This document shows positions 10,660-24,089 of a stretch of DNA of 64,000 bases, in pieces. Under the pieces are notes generated by a model. It did no database searches. It was not told the DNA's origin and worked only from the letters and a program-made list of their open reading frames with translations. Positions within the stretch are counted from its first letter, which is position 1. The number at the start of each line of letters is the position of its first letter. The translations under genes were made by a program, and so were the position numbers. Source of the DNA: Dolomedes plantarius (Eukaryota; Arthropoda; Arachnida; Araneae; Dolomedidae); contig OU015491.1 in NCBI GenBank assembly GCA_907164885.2, positions 117,883,431-117,947,430 on the forward strand, read 5' to 3'.

Positions 10660-11443
10660 CAGTGGTACCTCGACTTACGAGTGTCTCGACTTACGAGTTT
10701 TTCGAGATACGAGCATTCTCTCGGTAGATTTTTTGCTTCGAGTTACGAGCTAAAATTCGGGTTACGAGCAAGCTTCAGATATCCCACTGCTAGTTTGTGC
10801 AGCGAATGCCATGTTACGAGCTCATCAAATGAGAACACAAGAAGCATATAATATTTACATTCTTTATGTACAATTATTATACAATTCTATAATATTATTC
10901 TGAGACTACTATCCAGTCTTAAACCGAGAGATTGGATTCTGAGAAAACGTTCTTCGGATTCTCAGAAAGAAGAATCTGGACATTACAGCCACAGTGAACG
11001 ATGCAACATTCGCCCAGCTTCAGTATCTCACTCGTTCACTTTAAGAGAGTAGCTGGTAATAAAAGCGAAAGCGAGGAAAGCGGGGCGAAAAGATAAAAAA
11101 TCAACGAATATGATTAATTTTTTCAGTTCAACCATTCTCCTCCTCTTCCATCAGCATCTTCAAGTCTGATCTCCAAGATAAATGTTATACATTACACTTA
11201 ATAAAACAAATTTATTGCGGTACATTCTATTGTATTGCTTTTTTATACAATGTCCGTCGTTTATAAGCGCGTTTTTCTTATTTAAAACATGTAACAAAAG
11301 AATTTCGGTGTTTTGGGTGAGCCCGGAACGAATTAATGGCATTTCCATTCATTTCAATGGGAAAAATTGATTCGAGATACGAGTATTTCGAGTTACGAGC
11401 TAAGTCATGGAACGAATTAAACTCGTAAGTCGAGGTACCACTG
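10660..11443 (-). mobile_element. Tigger-type MITE, copy 2, inverted relative to copy 1
   Basis: Same ends and TA flanks (10658-10659 and 11444-11445), 784 bp. The minus-strand sequence of 10905-11443 matches plus-strand 9927-10470 almost base for base (a few percent difference by eye). The extra 220 bp near 10692-10905 is the part deleted from copy 1. Separated from copy 1 by 167 bp, the pair forms one long inverted repeat. Confidence 0.88.
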
Positions 11444-11445
11444 TA

Positions 11446-14400
11446 TTCAGATAATTCGAATAAATATTTTTTTGTGTATCTTTTTATTCTATAGATTTCC
11501 CTAGAGCAGTTAATATTCAGTAGCTGATTTACATTTTATTACAGAGATTCTATTAATATAGCTGATTTTATACTCAAAATATTCTTGTTTAATGGTAATA
11601 ACTTATGTACTGTTCGCTGTGTAAACTCTATATCTGCAACAGAAATTTACTGGAAATTCAATTCGTAATTTTCAGTTATTATAGTCCTTACCGTTCCGCT
11701 TTTCCTGGTAACTTCCCTTCATGCCTAAAGCTCTCCTGAATTATTAAAATTCTCCCGGGGGCAATATCGCCCTTTTCGAGACAAACTGATGTAGAATGAT
11801 ACTTTTGCAATTTTCTTTACATTCGGAGCACTTTTGAATATTTAATAAGTTTACATCAAATGATTCCTCGAAAAATTACAGTTAGTCCCTTTCGATATCC
11901 CTTTCCTTTGAATAGCCGAACTTTCCCATTCTTTGTTAGATTTTTGTGACAAAGGAGTAAAACTATCTTTATAACAGTTCATTACGTCTCTTTAAATTGA
12001 CGTGCTTATTTTATGCTCACATAAATTTGTACTTAAGTTAAAAAAAAAATTCTTGTTATTGTCATTACTTTGGAGCGTAAAGTGCGCGTGATCGATAATA
12101 CATTTCCTATTGATGGAAAGATCGAATGTTTTATGTGTTATTTCTATTATTTAATGTTTATAATCAATAACCCGAAAAGATGTAATGGAACAGGCAATGG
12201 ATCTTTAATATTTAATTTCTTTCAATGCTGTTTTTTTTTAAAATCTGTTTGTTGGCACAAACTTGACGACTTCGATGCAGTTTTAGTGAGTCTTAAATAG
12301 CATTCCTGACATTTGAGGTTGCAAAAGATTTTTTCTCTAAATAAGTAAATATAATTAAGAAGAAAATTCTACCTTTTCTTTGTTTGTGAATGCAAGTGTG
12401 GATTAAAAACGTGTTAAACCTAAGTTTGATTTAACGATTTTTGTCGGCTTTTCTGTTTTGTACAAAAGAGAAATCGGAAGGTAAATGATAATGTGAATAT
12501 GCATTAAAATGTTTCCTTCTTTTGACATAATTTGATGCGGATATTAAACATTGTTTTTAAAATACTCTCTTGCATTTACTGATTTGGATGCTGTTCTTCA
12601 CTTACGTAATTAATTAGCCTTAATTTCATTTCATTCTGATTCTTTTTGTTTGAATGAGTCATCGTCATTATTTCTTTTCTTTTATTGTTTGTGCTTAATT
12701 TAGCTAATACAATCGAATTTTTATGGACTTTTTTTCTCTCTACTCGGGTTATTGCTAATGGAAAGATGAATAGGATTTCTGTGTAATGTATTATTAAGAA
12801 TACCCCGAAATTACAAAAGAACAAAATACCTTTCAGCGATATGAAACGGAAGATTGTTAACAGGAAAAATGAATTATATTAAAAGATTAATTTAATTCTA
12901 AGAATATAGTTATTCTTTGACAGTAAATTTATTGTAGTTTAGCATGTTGTTGAAGTATGAATTAATATGTTAATTCCTGCAAGTAAAAATTAGTGTTTAT
13001 GAGGGCTGAACAAAATTGTAGAGTTACACACATGACGTTAAATTAAATTACTCTTTTTTCCTATAACTGCCTGGATACAGGCGACTGAAGTTGTCAAATA
13101 TATTGTAAATTGGCTTCTTTGATAATTGTCGCCCTTTTGACTTTCGAGTGGGTGTATTGAATGAATATAATTGATGAATATAATTATTTATTAAGAAGAA
13201 GGAAAGACCTGAAAAAAAAATCCCGTCTGGAAATTAAAAAAAAATCCACGGATGAATGCCCTTTTGAGGGGATAATGATTTCCACGCCAATTTTGGCTGT
13301 CGTGAGCGAAATTTCGCCAAAATCTTGCCAAAACGGTTCCGATTCGAGACCACAGCCACTTTGTCTTTCTAATAATGTTTCAATGAAAGGAACAGGCTAG
13401 TTCATTTATTGACTAAAAGGGAAAATAAACTTTGATGGATTTCAAAGCATATACTCTTAACAAGACATGAACTAGAGAAAAGAGTTTGGACTGCCAAAGA
13501 ACTCTCTATTTATGATCATACAAAACATCTACTGTTTACGAAAGCGGCGATGGAGTTACACCTTCCCTAAAGTATATCCACTAAAGGAGGTATCAACTTT
13601 CGAGTGGGTTCTCGGCTCGGAAAAATCTCAGCAAGAATATACCCACTGACAACAACTTATTCAAAATTAAACACACATTTATGTTTGGAGACTATATTTG
13701 AAAGATTTCAAAAGAATTGGACACTACCAAAAAAATTCAAATTGCACAGCATCTGTACTTCCTTGAAAATATTATGTGTGAGCAATATACTGTAAAATAA
13801 CTACTTCTACTGTAAAATAAGTATGGAAGCTCCCCAATTCGAATATTGAATGATATATTTACAGCGGTCGAGGGTGATTTATTTGTTAAAATGCTTTCAA
13901 AGAAAACATTGATATTAAGAGGGAATATATGCAATGGCGGGATAAAAGTTAATTAATGGAACAAATGTATAACAGTTTTGATGGAAGCAGATGTGGCCTG
14001 TTCATAAAAACAACCGCTTTAAATTTTTAAATATAAAAGCAAAGAGCATGCGATAATTCCACTCTTTCTTCGATGCAAGCAAGAAAGTGTGGACAACAAG
14101 TATCACATTTTACGCATTAAAGGTTGAGAGAGGCGCTACAATATTTTTCAGAAAAGAAACTGAAAAATTTCTTAAGAGGGACTAAACATTTCTCAAGACC
14201 GTTGAGCTCCACGAACTGTAGGCAGTCATGGTTGAGTTTATTTCGTCCTACATTTGTTTTTTCTACCAACCCATGGAACTAAACGTAATCTTCTTTTAAA
14301 AGAAACATCGGCGAATGCTTTCAAAAGAGAACTTTTCTTAATTTGGGACATGGGAAAATCAAAAAGATCTATTTACCTACTAATTCTGGACATCTGTTAC

Positions 14401-15590
14401 TCACGTGTCGAATGGTATCTTCGGAACAACTCAATCTTTATGGTTCTCAGGGTTCATGAAGTTTGAAACAGCTACAGCTGAAAGTGATCCCCGTGTTTAT
14501 GGTGCCTTACTGTATAAACGTCTAACCAGGAAGTACCTTGTTCGACCTGGTTTAAGAGGTATCTCGGTAAGAACTCCCATTATCAAGTTTTTTTTACTAA
14601 AAGCGAATAAATGTACAAATAATACACACACACACTTGTGTTAGCGCACCTGTATGCGAGGCATAGTTACTGTCTACTGAGTACACGGAATGAAATTCGC
14701 AAAGAAGTTATGACCTGGAATCGAAATTTCTCCTCTTTAATATCCTGCCAGTTGCGCAGTTAAGATGCGCTGCAGCGTAACATGTTTATTCATTGGCCGC
14801 CAAACTCTAAAATTTTGTAGTTCCCGTCGAAACCTGTATGCATATCAATTTGTGTCCAATTTAGATTACCCCTTCTTGGTGCGTCGTTTTTCTTTTTGTC
14901 TAAGAGTGTATATATATACACGTTGTTTTGCGTCCAGCAAAATAATTATATAATTTTTCTTTCCCCAAATTTCTGTAAGATTAATTTTGTCTGGATCAGA
15001 AAATAAATCTATGAATCATGTTTCTACGTCAATCACTATGCAGCAATTAACACTCAAGTGCTCCAGTCACCGTATTCAACGATAAACATAATTAAACCAA
15101 ATCTATTATAAATTTTCCTGAAAATATGTCCTTGAGTCAAAATTAAGTGACTGAGGTGACAAGAGTATTTAATGACAGATTAGCCGATATTTCCTTTTAT
15201 CGGTTAATATTGTTTACCTGCATATTGATGGAGCTGGGTCCCCAAATCGATGTCTAAATTTTCACAGCGAATATGGTAAAAAGTTCAGTTCAGCTGATCT
15301 TTTGAAATTAAATTAAATTTTTTTTTGAAATTTTATGCCACAGGTCTACTCTACGACTTCTTGGCAAACTGATCTCTGTACAATTTCATGCTCGTATACA
15401 GAAAACTACCGATTAAACTGGATTAAGTAATGCACTGTAACGTGCAGAAACATGGCTGATACAAAAATCGACCTGTGTGATTAAAAAATGAATCATTCAA
15501 AAGTTTTAAATTAACTGCATAGTGTAAATTAAATTAGTGTATAATGAAACTACGTGATAACAAAACTTGGATAATTTTTTGTTTAATTTT
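11446..15590. other. long AT-rich stretch without supported genes
   Basis: Read in both directions, this 4.1-kb segment shows only short frames (longest about 80 codons, for example 13161-13400 and 14405-14644) lacking domains, splice-anchored continuity or good start context. There are small A/T runs and a short CA run at 14625-14636. No terminal repeats were noticed. Confidence 0.45.
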
Positions 15591-15594
15591 GTTA

Positions 15595-15860
15595 GGCTGT
15601 GTACTAAAGCTATTGGATTCGCTCACCTCAATGTTAACCTATGGAGAAAATTTGTCCAAGTGATTTGGGTTAAAGATTTAAAAAAATGTACTCTAATAGA
15701 GAAAGAAATTGTACACCTTGGGGCATTTTTAGTTTAAAAAAAAAATATTGCAAATAATATTTTAATATTTAAATTATTCAGGAAAAAAACTGGTTAGACA
15801 CATTTCTCCATAGGCTAACATTGAGGTGAGCGAATCCTGTAGGGTTAGTGAACGGCAACC
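15595..15860. mobile_element. long-TIR MITE family, copy A
   Basis: Inverted ends of about 55 bp: GGCTGTGTACTAAAGCTATT at 15595 and the inverse finishing GGGTTAGTGAACGGCAACC at 15860. Inside each end is GATTCGCTCACCTCAATGTT or its inverse. The centre is an A/T-rich loop of ~150 bp. The same ends occur at 29035-29450 and 50095-50515. No coding capacity. This is the shortest of the three. Confidence 0.85.
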
Positions 15861-15861
15861 T

Positions 15862-18040
15862 CAGTAAAGTAAGATATATACCTTTGTATACGAGCCACCT
15901 ATCAATACATTTTAGGACAATTTGAATTTATTTCTAAACCATAACTTTTGTCATGCTTTGAAAATCCCCAAGGTGGATATTCCGACCTCAGAAATTCAGG
16001 GTTTTTTACTAATTTGTCTGTGGCCCATAGCCATGCATAATGAAAGCAGACCTACTCAGTTGAAGTTAAATTTGCGTTTTCATCACTTAGTCATAATGTA
16101 CCGTAAATTTTGTTGGTATTCGACACCTTTTTGCCTATTTCGAAGATTAACTGAAGGCAGAGAGAGTGGAAAATAAACAAACAGGATAATAAAGCTCTCA
16201 GCAATGACTAAATACTCTTGTGACCATGTCTGCATTATTACAGTATGCTGATAGACAGAATCAATATATTGGATAGATATAGTTTTTCCTGACTTGTTCT
16301 TGACGTAATGTGAAAGCCAATATTTTTATTTGTATATCTTGCTAGTTTAAATTATATAATTTTAAAGTTCTTGTTTAAATTCAGATTGATTCTATTGATT
16401 AGCAAAATGCATTCATTGGGAAAGTTTGGAAAAAAATATTTATCATTTTTTGGCATATTGTTTATATCATTTAATTTTCATTTACTTTTATAATTTCTCG
16501 GGAGTACATTATTACTCTTAAAAATAAATACTTTTTCTCTTATAATAAAAAAAATCACATTTCAGAAACATTTCTTTCTTTCAACAGTTATTTTCAAAGA
16601 CTGGCATGAACCATGGCATCTGGACCCAGATCCAGATTCAATATATATATATATATATATATAGTATGGTAGGAAAAAGCTTTGATTTGAAATGAATAAA
16701 TTTTTAATTTTTTTTATAGTTTTTAAAATTGTGTAATTTATATGTATCAGGCATTTCGATTCGACTAAAAAAGTCTTTTTAGCGTTCTAAATCTCTTTAG
16801 ACTTATCGAGGAAAACATGTGCCACAGGAATTTTTAAAAATTACAGTCACGTTTCTTAAGAAAAATTATATTTCTATAAAAATTCTTCAAAAGCGATGGA
16901 TCTACACTTTTAAGAACTAACGCTAATGTATCTAACCTGGGATTAAAAAATTTCATCTTGGAAAAGTTTCTTGCTTTTAAATTTAGAAAATTACTAGGGA
17001 TAGGATCGGAAATTTAATAGATATTTCCCCAAGAGTGTTTCTCTTTTTCAAAACGTAGTTGCATAGGTTCATTTTTCTATGTCGGAAAAGCGACTAACCA
17101 CACATAGGATTTATTTCCCTCAAAATTTTTAATACGTTTTATGAGCTTAAAACGTGACAAAAATTCTTCCGATAAAATCAGCTTAAAATTTCTTTTCAAG
17201 ATGATATTACTTAAACTGTATCGCAGTTTTCGAAATCTGGTGACTTAAAATAATGATAACATAAATGTTGTACTCAACGTAATGTTTGTTTCATAAGTAT
17301 AAATACAATTATTCTTTTTATCATAAACGGAATTATATAGAAACATTTTCTATCTGTTTTTTCATTTTTTTAGATGTAAGTTTGTAACAACGGATATCAA
17401 AAGAGAATCTGGTAAAAAATAAAACTTGTTAAAAATATTTGATATTGAAATATTTATCTTTTATTTACATCTTCAAAGATACCTTCTATATAAATATCTC
17501 TCTCTCTTTCTATATATATATATATATATACTTGCAATGCCCAGCAGCTGTAGGCATTCGTCATATAGTCGTGTCGAAGAACTCTCCATAGATTTTTAGA
17601 ACTGTCGTCATTCTGGACACACAATGACCTTTTGAAGTAGGGTACACCGCACATAAAAGTACAATTCCGGGCCAGCCGGAATAATTAGCTACATTACATC
17701 TTGATGGTCAGAGAAAGGGCGCGGCACGGTGATAGAGCACACAAGACAAGAGAATGCGGACATGACATAAAGCATGGACAGGACAACATCATTATATGAC
17801 GACAGTCAGGGAAAAAAGCTGCGAAGAATCTCTTGCTCACGCTTTTACGAAGAGTTCAGGACCTCGTACACCAGGGGGCCAAAAAACTTCTAATTTGGTT
17901 ATCGGTGACCATCTGACCTTGTGCATCAGAAGTCGTATGATCTTCTGGAAGCTTCGAGAACGATTGAATCATCATGTTTTCAAAACAACTTACTTTTTAG
18001 CACGTTCATTAAGGGGCAATTTAGCTGGTCAATTTGTTTA
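15862..18040. other. AT-rich DNA with a GC-richer patch
   Basis: No gene supported. Short (TA)n runs at 16640-16663 and 17510-17531. 17535-17990 is less AT-rich and holds an 83-codon plus-strand frame (17796-18047) with no recognised family; possibly old transposon sequence. Confidence 0.4.
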
Positions 18041-18042
18041 TC

Positions 18043-18120
18043 CTTAGGTCATAATTAGAAATAATTCATAATTAGAAATCCTTATGGTCATAATTAGAAA
18101 TCCTTAGGTCATAATTAGGG
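18043..18120. repeat. short tandem repeat, unit around GGTCATAATTAGAAAT
   Basis: Three to four imperfect copies of CCTTAGGTCATAATTAGAAA-type units in 78 bp. Confidence 0.8.
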
Positions 18121-18185
18121 GGCTATACTTTATTTAAACGTTAACTGGAAAATTTAGAATTTGCATTAATTAATAAAGGTGGAAT

Positions 18186-18214
18186 GTTATTATTTCATAA
18201 ACATATATATATAT

Positions 18215-18310
<96 letters not shown>

Positions 18311-18380
18311 GAGAGTTGCTAAACCACCACCTAAGAAATCACCGTACCACCTAAGAAAGTCGTACCACCTAAGAAATTAT
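18186..18380. repeat. (AT)n microsatellite followed by a short minisatellite
   Basis: AT dinucleotides run from about 18206 to 18309. They are followed directly by three units built on ACCACCTAAGAAA (18325-18375) with variable spacers. Confidence 0.9.
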
Positions 18381-18619
18381 GCATGGTATGTAGAAATGGT
18401 ATGTCTATTTAAAAACTAGTTTTACTAAATCATTGAATGGCACTTTTATTTAAATAATTTGAAACAGTAAATGCATTTGTGAACATTTCACATTTATATA
18501 CACTGATCAGTTTGAAACCGACCCAAAGGTATGATTTTGGCAACCTGTATCCAAAATTGCACTGGTTTGTTTTCAGTATCGTACCTGTTTTTGGTTTGGA
18601 GGTAATAATACCTGACTAT

Positions 18620-19270
18620 TGAAGAAATTGTATATTTATGAAAAATCAAGTATATTTAGGACAATAATAGAGTTTGATGTCTTTTGATACTCCTTCGTAA
18701 GCCTCTTTATCTCGTATCCAAATTTTACATCCCAAACATTGAATTGAGTCCTCGAGACGGTTTTCTTCACATAAAAAGCAGAACTATTCCTCTCCATTTG
18801 TTAATACAGTAACATTCGAAGATGCACTGGTTGAATTTTCATTTAGTAATACGCCTTTGCGATCTTTATTTGGGTTAGTTTTTCTTTGTTTAAATTTTAA
18901 TGCTTGAGATTGCTTTTTCTTATCTAACAAAATGGTTCCGTAACTTTCAACTTATCCAGATAATCTCTACTGGTGAGCACTGTTGCTCTTTGATCAGTTT
19001 TTAATTTATGAGGTATTGTGGGAAATGTAGAAATTTCCTTAATATGCATTTTTAAAAGAGAATATGAATTGTCGACAACATTTAGTACCAAGTTGTATAG
19101 ATTCATTCTCATTGTCTTCTTTTTCTGAAGCTTGCAGTTTATTTAAATGATTACTGGCCACAAAATCTGCATCATTAAAAACGAAATGAATGAATGGCCA
19201 ACCATTCACCTTCAAGGAACTGACTGCATCAGTAACCATAGGAGCTTTATAATGAGCTATTGTTATCATC
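18620..19270 (-). pseudogene. probable pogo/Tigger-like transposase C-terminus, decayed
   Basis: Minus-strand frames with offsets give FNDADFVASNHLNK (19180 region), then PHKLKTDQRATVLTSRDYLDKL (about 19010-18940), then after several stops CKIWIRDKEAYEGVSKDI (18730-18660). This order resembles the tail of Tigger/jerky-type transposases of arthropods: the end of the DDE domain, a basic RxTxLTSxxY linker and a zinc-finger-like segment. The catalytic core is not visible. Multiple frameshifts and stops rule out a functional gene. The family call is an inference from short motifs. Confidence 0.45.
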
Positions 19271-19803
19271 GGAGCAAAATCATATTTATTATTATCATAT
19301 TTACTTATTGCTTAATGCATTGACAAACAAGTCAACTATTAATCTAAATCTATATTCTTTATTATTATAGGCCTCTATAGATCATTTCATATTTTCTTCA
19401 TTCCCTTGTCCTTAAGTTCTTTTCGACATAACTATCTAAACAGGAAACACTTTTTGATTTTTCATTATCAGTCAATTGCTTAATTGTACGGGTATGATTT
19501 GAGAAAATACACAGCAGTACGATTTAGGCAAACTACTACCTGCTTAGAAAATGTTTTACTTAACCTCAAAATATATTTTAACAAACTTTGTAGAATTTTC
19601 GTAATATAAGTAATCTAAGCTTATACTGGTATAAAAATAAATATAATTAATCCATTTTTAGAATGGATAGTTCTTATTTAACATTATTAAAATTTTACGT
19701 CAGTCTTACCTGTTTTTTATAAGACAACGGGAACAGCACAGAAACACGTATTCTGACACCATATAGGTTATGTAGTAATATAAATGCCTCAGGTTTTAAG
19801 ATA

Positions 19804-21220
19804 CACTCATGGACAAAAAAATTAGCGCACCAAGAAGGAGTCGTCAAAATGCAACGAAATTTTACATACGTAATGACTATAACTTTGATATAAGTAAATG
19901 ATAAGAAAATCAAAGATAAAGGATAATTTATTTCAGAGAAAAAGGCAAAAGAACGGAGGAGTTAATACTCCGTTGGACCCCCTCTAGCGCGAATGCACGA
20001 TGCGATACGATCGGGCATTGAGTCATACAAGTTCTGTATGATATCTTGAGACATTTCGTTCCATATTTGCTGTAACCTTGCCTCTAGTTCGTTCAAACTC
20101 GTGGGATGCCCAACTCGTCGTCCCAAATGATCCCAGATATGCTCGATTGGAGACAAATCTGGGGATCGGGCAGGCCAAGGAAGGGTAGTAACAGTGCGGA
20201 GACAGTCTTGTGACACCCTTGCCGTATGAGGCCGAGCATTGTCTTGTTGAAAAATGGCTCCTGGGAGCCGTTGCATGAGTGGCAACACATGTGGTTGCAG
20301 GATTTCATGAACATATCGCTGGGCTGTCATGGTGCCATGGAACAATACTAGGAGTGACCGTGTATTGTAGGCAATGGCACCCCATACCATCACACCAGCT
20401 GTGGGAGCGATGTGTCGCTGTACAGCAAAGGCAGGATTGAAGCGTTCACCACGGGCTCTCCACACACGAACACGATTGTCATCACTGCCGAGATTGAATC
20501 TGGATTCGTCGCTAAAGACGACCTGGTTCCATTCCGCTGCAGTCCAGTTTCCTCGTGCGCGGCAAAGCTCCAAACGGAGGCGTCGATGGGTGGGCGTCAA
20601 GGGCAGAACACGTAATGGGCGGCGCGATACCAACTGTCCTTCAGCCAGGCACCTTCGTATTGTTCGAGAAGAAACAGAGGGCCCCTATTGAAGGTGCTAC
20701 CTGTGCCTGGATGGCGGCCGATGAAGAAGTTGGCTGTACGCGTGCATTTCTTACGATGTGGCGGTCTTCTCGACGACTGGTCTGTAGAGGGCGTCCTGAG
20801 CCTGGTCTTCGTGTACATGACATCTCTCGGGTCCACTGGTTCCAACACCTCCTCACAACACAATCAGAGCGGCCTAATTGACGAGCTACTCGCCTAGCTG
20901 ACCACCCAGCTTCCATCATCCCGACGATTCTCCCCCTCTCAAACTGCGACAACTGCTTATATTGTCTTCGAACACAGCGTAATGGCATGTCTATCTCAGC
21001 TCTTCCTTTGTAAATGATTCAGCACACTCAAACAAGGTTTGGTTACCTGTTTTATACTCCACAGAGTACGATGTTCAACGCCCTCTACCGGCTATACGTA
21101 ATGCGCAATCACGCTGCATTTCTAATCATTTACATATCTCCCCGAGATGTACTTTCATTGCAAGTTTCGTTACGATCCCTCAATTATTTCTTGGTGCGCT
21201 AATTTTTTTGTCCATGAGTG
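19804..21220 (-). mobile_element. Tc1-like transposon, nearly intact
   Basis: The terminal repeats are identical over the first 33 bp (CACTCATGGACAAAAAAATT onward) and flanked by TA at 19802-19803 and 21221-21222. Length 1417 bp. Only one frameshift is evident in the transposase, so this is among the younger insertions here. Confidence 0.93.
19962..20988 (-). pseudogene. Tc1-like transposase with a single frameshift
   Basis: Starts at the ATG complementary to 20986-20988. Residues 1-100 hold the two HTH DNA-binding modules (QLSQFERGRIVGMMEAGWS, RQLGRSDCVVRRCWNQW) separated by a GRP-type linker (GSGRPLQ). Near 20680 a one-base indel shifts the frame; in the new frame translation continues CLAEGQLVSRRPLRVLPLTP and stays open to the stop at 19962. 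The catalytic residues are intact: Asp in VVFSDESRFNL, Asp in FQQDNARPHTA and Glu in SPIEHIWD. There are 32 residues between the last two, shorter than the 34 usual for Tc1. The end GGPTEY is family-typical. Full length would be about 340 residues. The frameshift could also be a sequencing error. Confidence 0.93.
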
Positions 21221-21313
21221 TACATTATAAGATGTCATGACAGTTAAATATTAAAAGAAAATTCGATGTAGAACGATTTAGGAGACCGGTACGCATTTGA
21301 CAACTTTCCCCTA

Positions 21314-21320
21314 CACACAC

Positions 21321-21414
<94 letters not shown>

Positions 21415-21432
21415 GTATGTATGCATATATAT
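21314..21432. repeat. (CA)n/(TA)n compound microsatellite
   Basis: CA run at 21314-21332 leads into TA dinucleotides to about 21411, then ACGTATGTATGC and a short TA run. Confidence 0.95.
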
Positions 21433-22528
21433 ATACACGATCTTTTCCTTAAATGTCCTAAGTTTTTCACGTTATTTTAAAGGAATAATATTTAATTCAT
21501 CGTTTCACGCGAAAGGCAATATTCTAAAGCACTCAATGCACAAAAATCTTATTTAAAAGCTTTCGAAGTTTCTTTTGTTTATAACAATGGCTAATTGAAT
21601 ATTGGAAGGTACAACAATTTCTTTTTTGGAGGCATATTGATTTGGAACACTTGAAGTGCAGTTTGAGCCTGAAAGGATTTTGAAAACCAAATTTACGCGG
21701 AAAAAAATTCCCGAAGTTTATTGATAATGACCTCCTTAAAAAAGAACTACATTCTGCACCTCAATTTATTTCATGCATATTCTCATGCTCCTTGAAGTGA
21801 ATAACATGTTGTAATTACCTTAGTGCATCCCCGAGGAATCACAAATTACATTTAATGGTGTTAATTCCCTTAAATGGAAGACTCTGGTGTGTCATGATAA
21901 ATGAAGACGATAAATGCCCAGTGACTGGAATAATTAATTCTAATTAAGGAGGAATTATTCCCCTTGCACAAGAATATTTATGTAATAAGATCTCTAGCGA
22001 ATGCTCTAAGATGGCTTCATACGTAAACAAACGCCGAGTATTGTTATCTTTAATTTCATTATCTAAAGCCAGATTTGCTTTAAGTGTACATTTATATATA
22101 GCACATCTTCAGTATTAATATCCTAGCATTTAGGCAAGTGCTCAATGTTATGAGCATTAGATTAAAAGTGAGATCACAGAATTGATAATATTTGCGTTTT
22201 CTGAACTAATACAGTATTTCATCTTATTAGAATATTTTTATCCCAACAGAGAAATATTCATAATGCGACATTGTGGTCAGTTTCTCTAACTGATAATCTG
22301 TTTAAAAAACAATTTTATATGCATAAATATTTGTGCTAAAGTATAGGGCGTTTGTATATATGTAGAATATAAATTAATATAATGTACTATGCACCTATAT
22401 CTCTCCTGTAAGGAGTTTCATAATATATTATCAGATTTCAGCTATGCTTTCTAAGGGTTATCACTGATATACACATATGCAAGAAAAAAATCTATGCAAG
22501 CTCATGACACTAAGAATTGCTCCTTACT
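21433..22528. other. AT-rich DNA, nothing recognised
   Basis: No gene, terminal repeat or tandem array supported. Confidence 0.5.
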
Positions 22529-22779
22529 TCTAAGAAAAATCCAGAGGTAAGTTTGAAAATCTTTTAAATATAAAAATATTGAATAGTAGTTACAAATTAA
22601 AAGAGTAAAACAACGTGTCGTGTTATTAAAATTTTATGTCCACTTCACTTTTACTAAGAAAAATCCAAAGGTAAGTTGGAAGATCTATTAAATATAGCAA
22701 TATTTAATAATAGTTACAAATTAAAAAGTTAAAACAACATATCGTGTTATTAAAATATTATGATGTCCACTTGACTTTT
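22529..22779. repeat. diverged tandem duplication, period about 124 bp
   Basis: Two copies begin with CTAAGAAAAATCC (22530 and 22654) and share TAGTTACAAATTAAAA and CGTGTTATTAAAA in the same order, with roughly 85-90% identity by eye. No coding content. A CA-rich run follows at 22845-22895. Confidence 0.85.
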
Positions 22780-22899
22780 AAAATTACCAATTGTAAAGTG
22801 TATTTTTACTTCCAATTTTTCGTTTAGTCCTATCACTCTTTCCACACACTCACACACACAATCATACACACACGCTCCCCCACCCTCTACACACATATA

Positions 22900-23934
<1,035 letters not shown>

Positions 23935-23955
23935 CCCTTAGTAGAAACTCTATAC

Positions 23956-23968
23956 TGGCGCCCGAAAA
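23956..23968 (+). promoter_or_regulatory. primer-binding site (tRNA-Lys type)
   Basis: TGGCGCCCGAAAA starts with the TGG complementary to a tRNA CCA end. The first eleven bases fit the 3' end of a tRNA-Lys of the kind used by many retroelements. The match fades after that. Confidence 0.7.
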
Positions 23969-24089
23969 ATATATATACCCTGGTAGTTAGCGTTAAATTT
24001 GTAACGAACAACATAATTGAAATTAAAAACTGTGTACTGTGTACTTATATTGATAAAATTGTTGCAAGTACTTATATACTATTTAAAAA

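Noticed and set aside
10022..11348. Two similar 62-codon proteins in the MITE pair that might look like a conserved small gene
   Set aside because: The similarity follows from the two MITE copies being the same sequence inverted. Both strands are open there and there is no domain.
13161..13400. 79-codon frame, Lys-rich start
   Set aside because: No family, no splice signals supporting exons and random composition for AT-rich DNA. Neighbouring frames at 13604, 14254, 14405 and 14765 are rejected likewise.
15922..16176. 84-codon plus-strand frame
   Set aside because: No domain or conserved neighbour; length is within chance for this composition.
20374..20897. Several 67-108-codon plus-strand frames, and a minus-strand frame at 20093-20314
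   Set aside because: Alternative-frame shadows of the GC-richer Tc1-like transposase on the minus strand.
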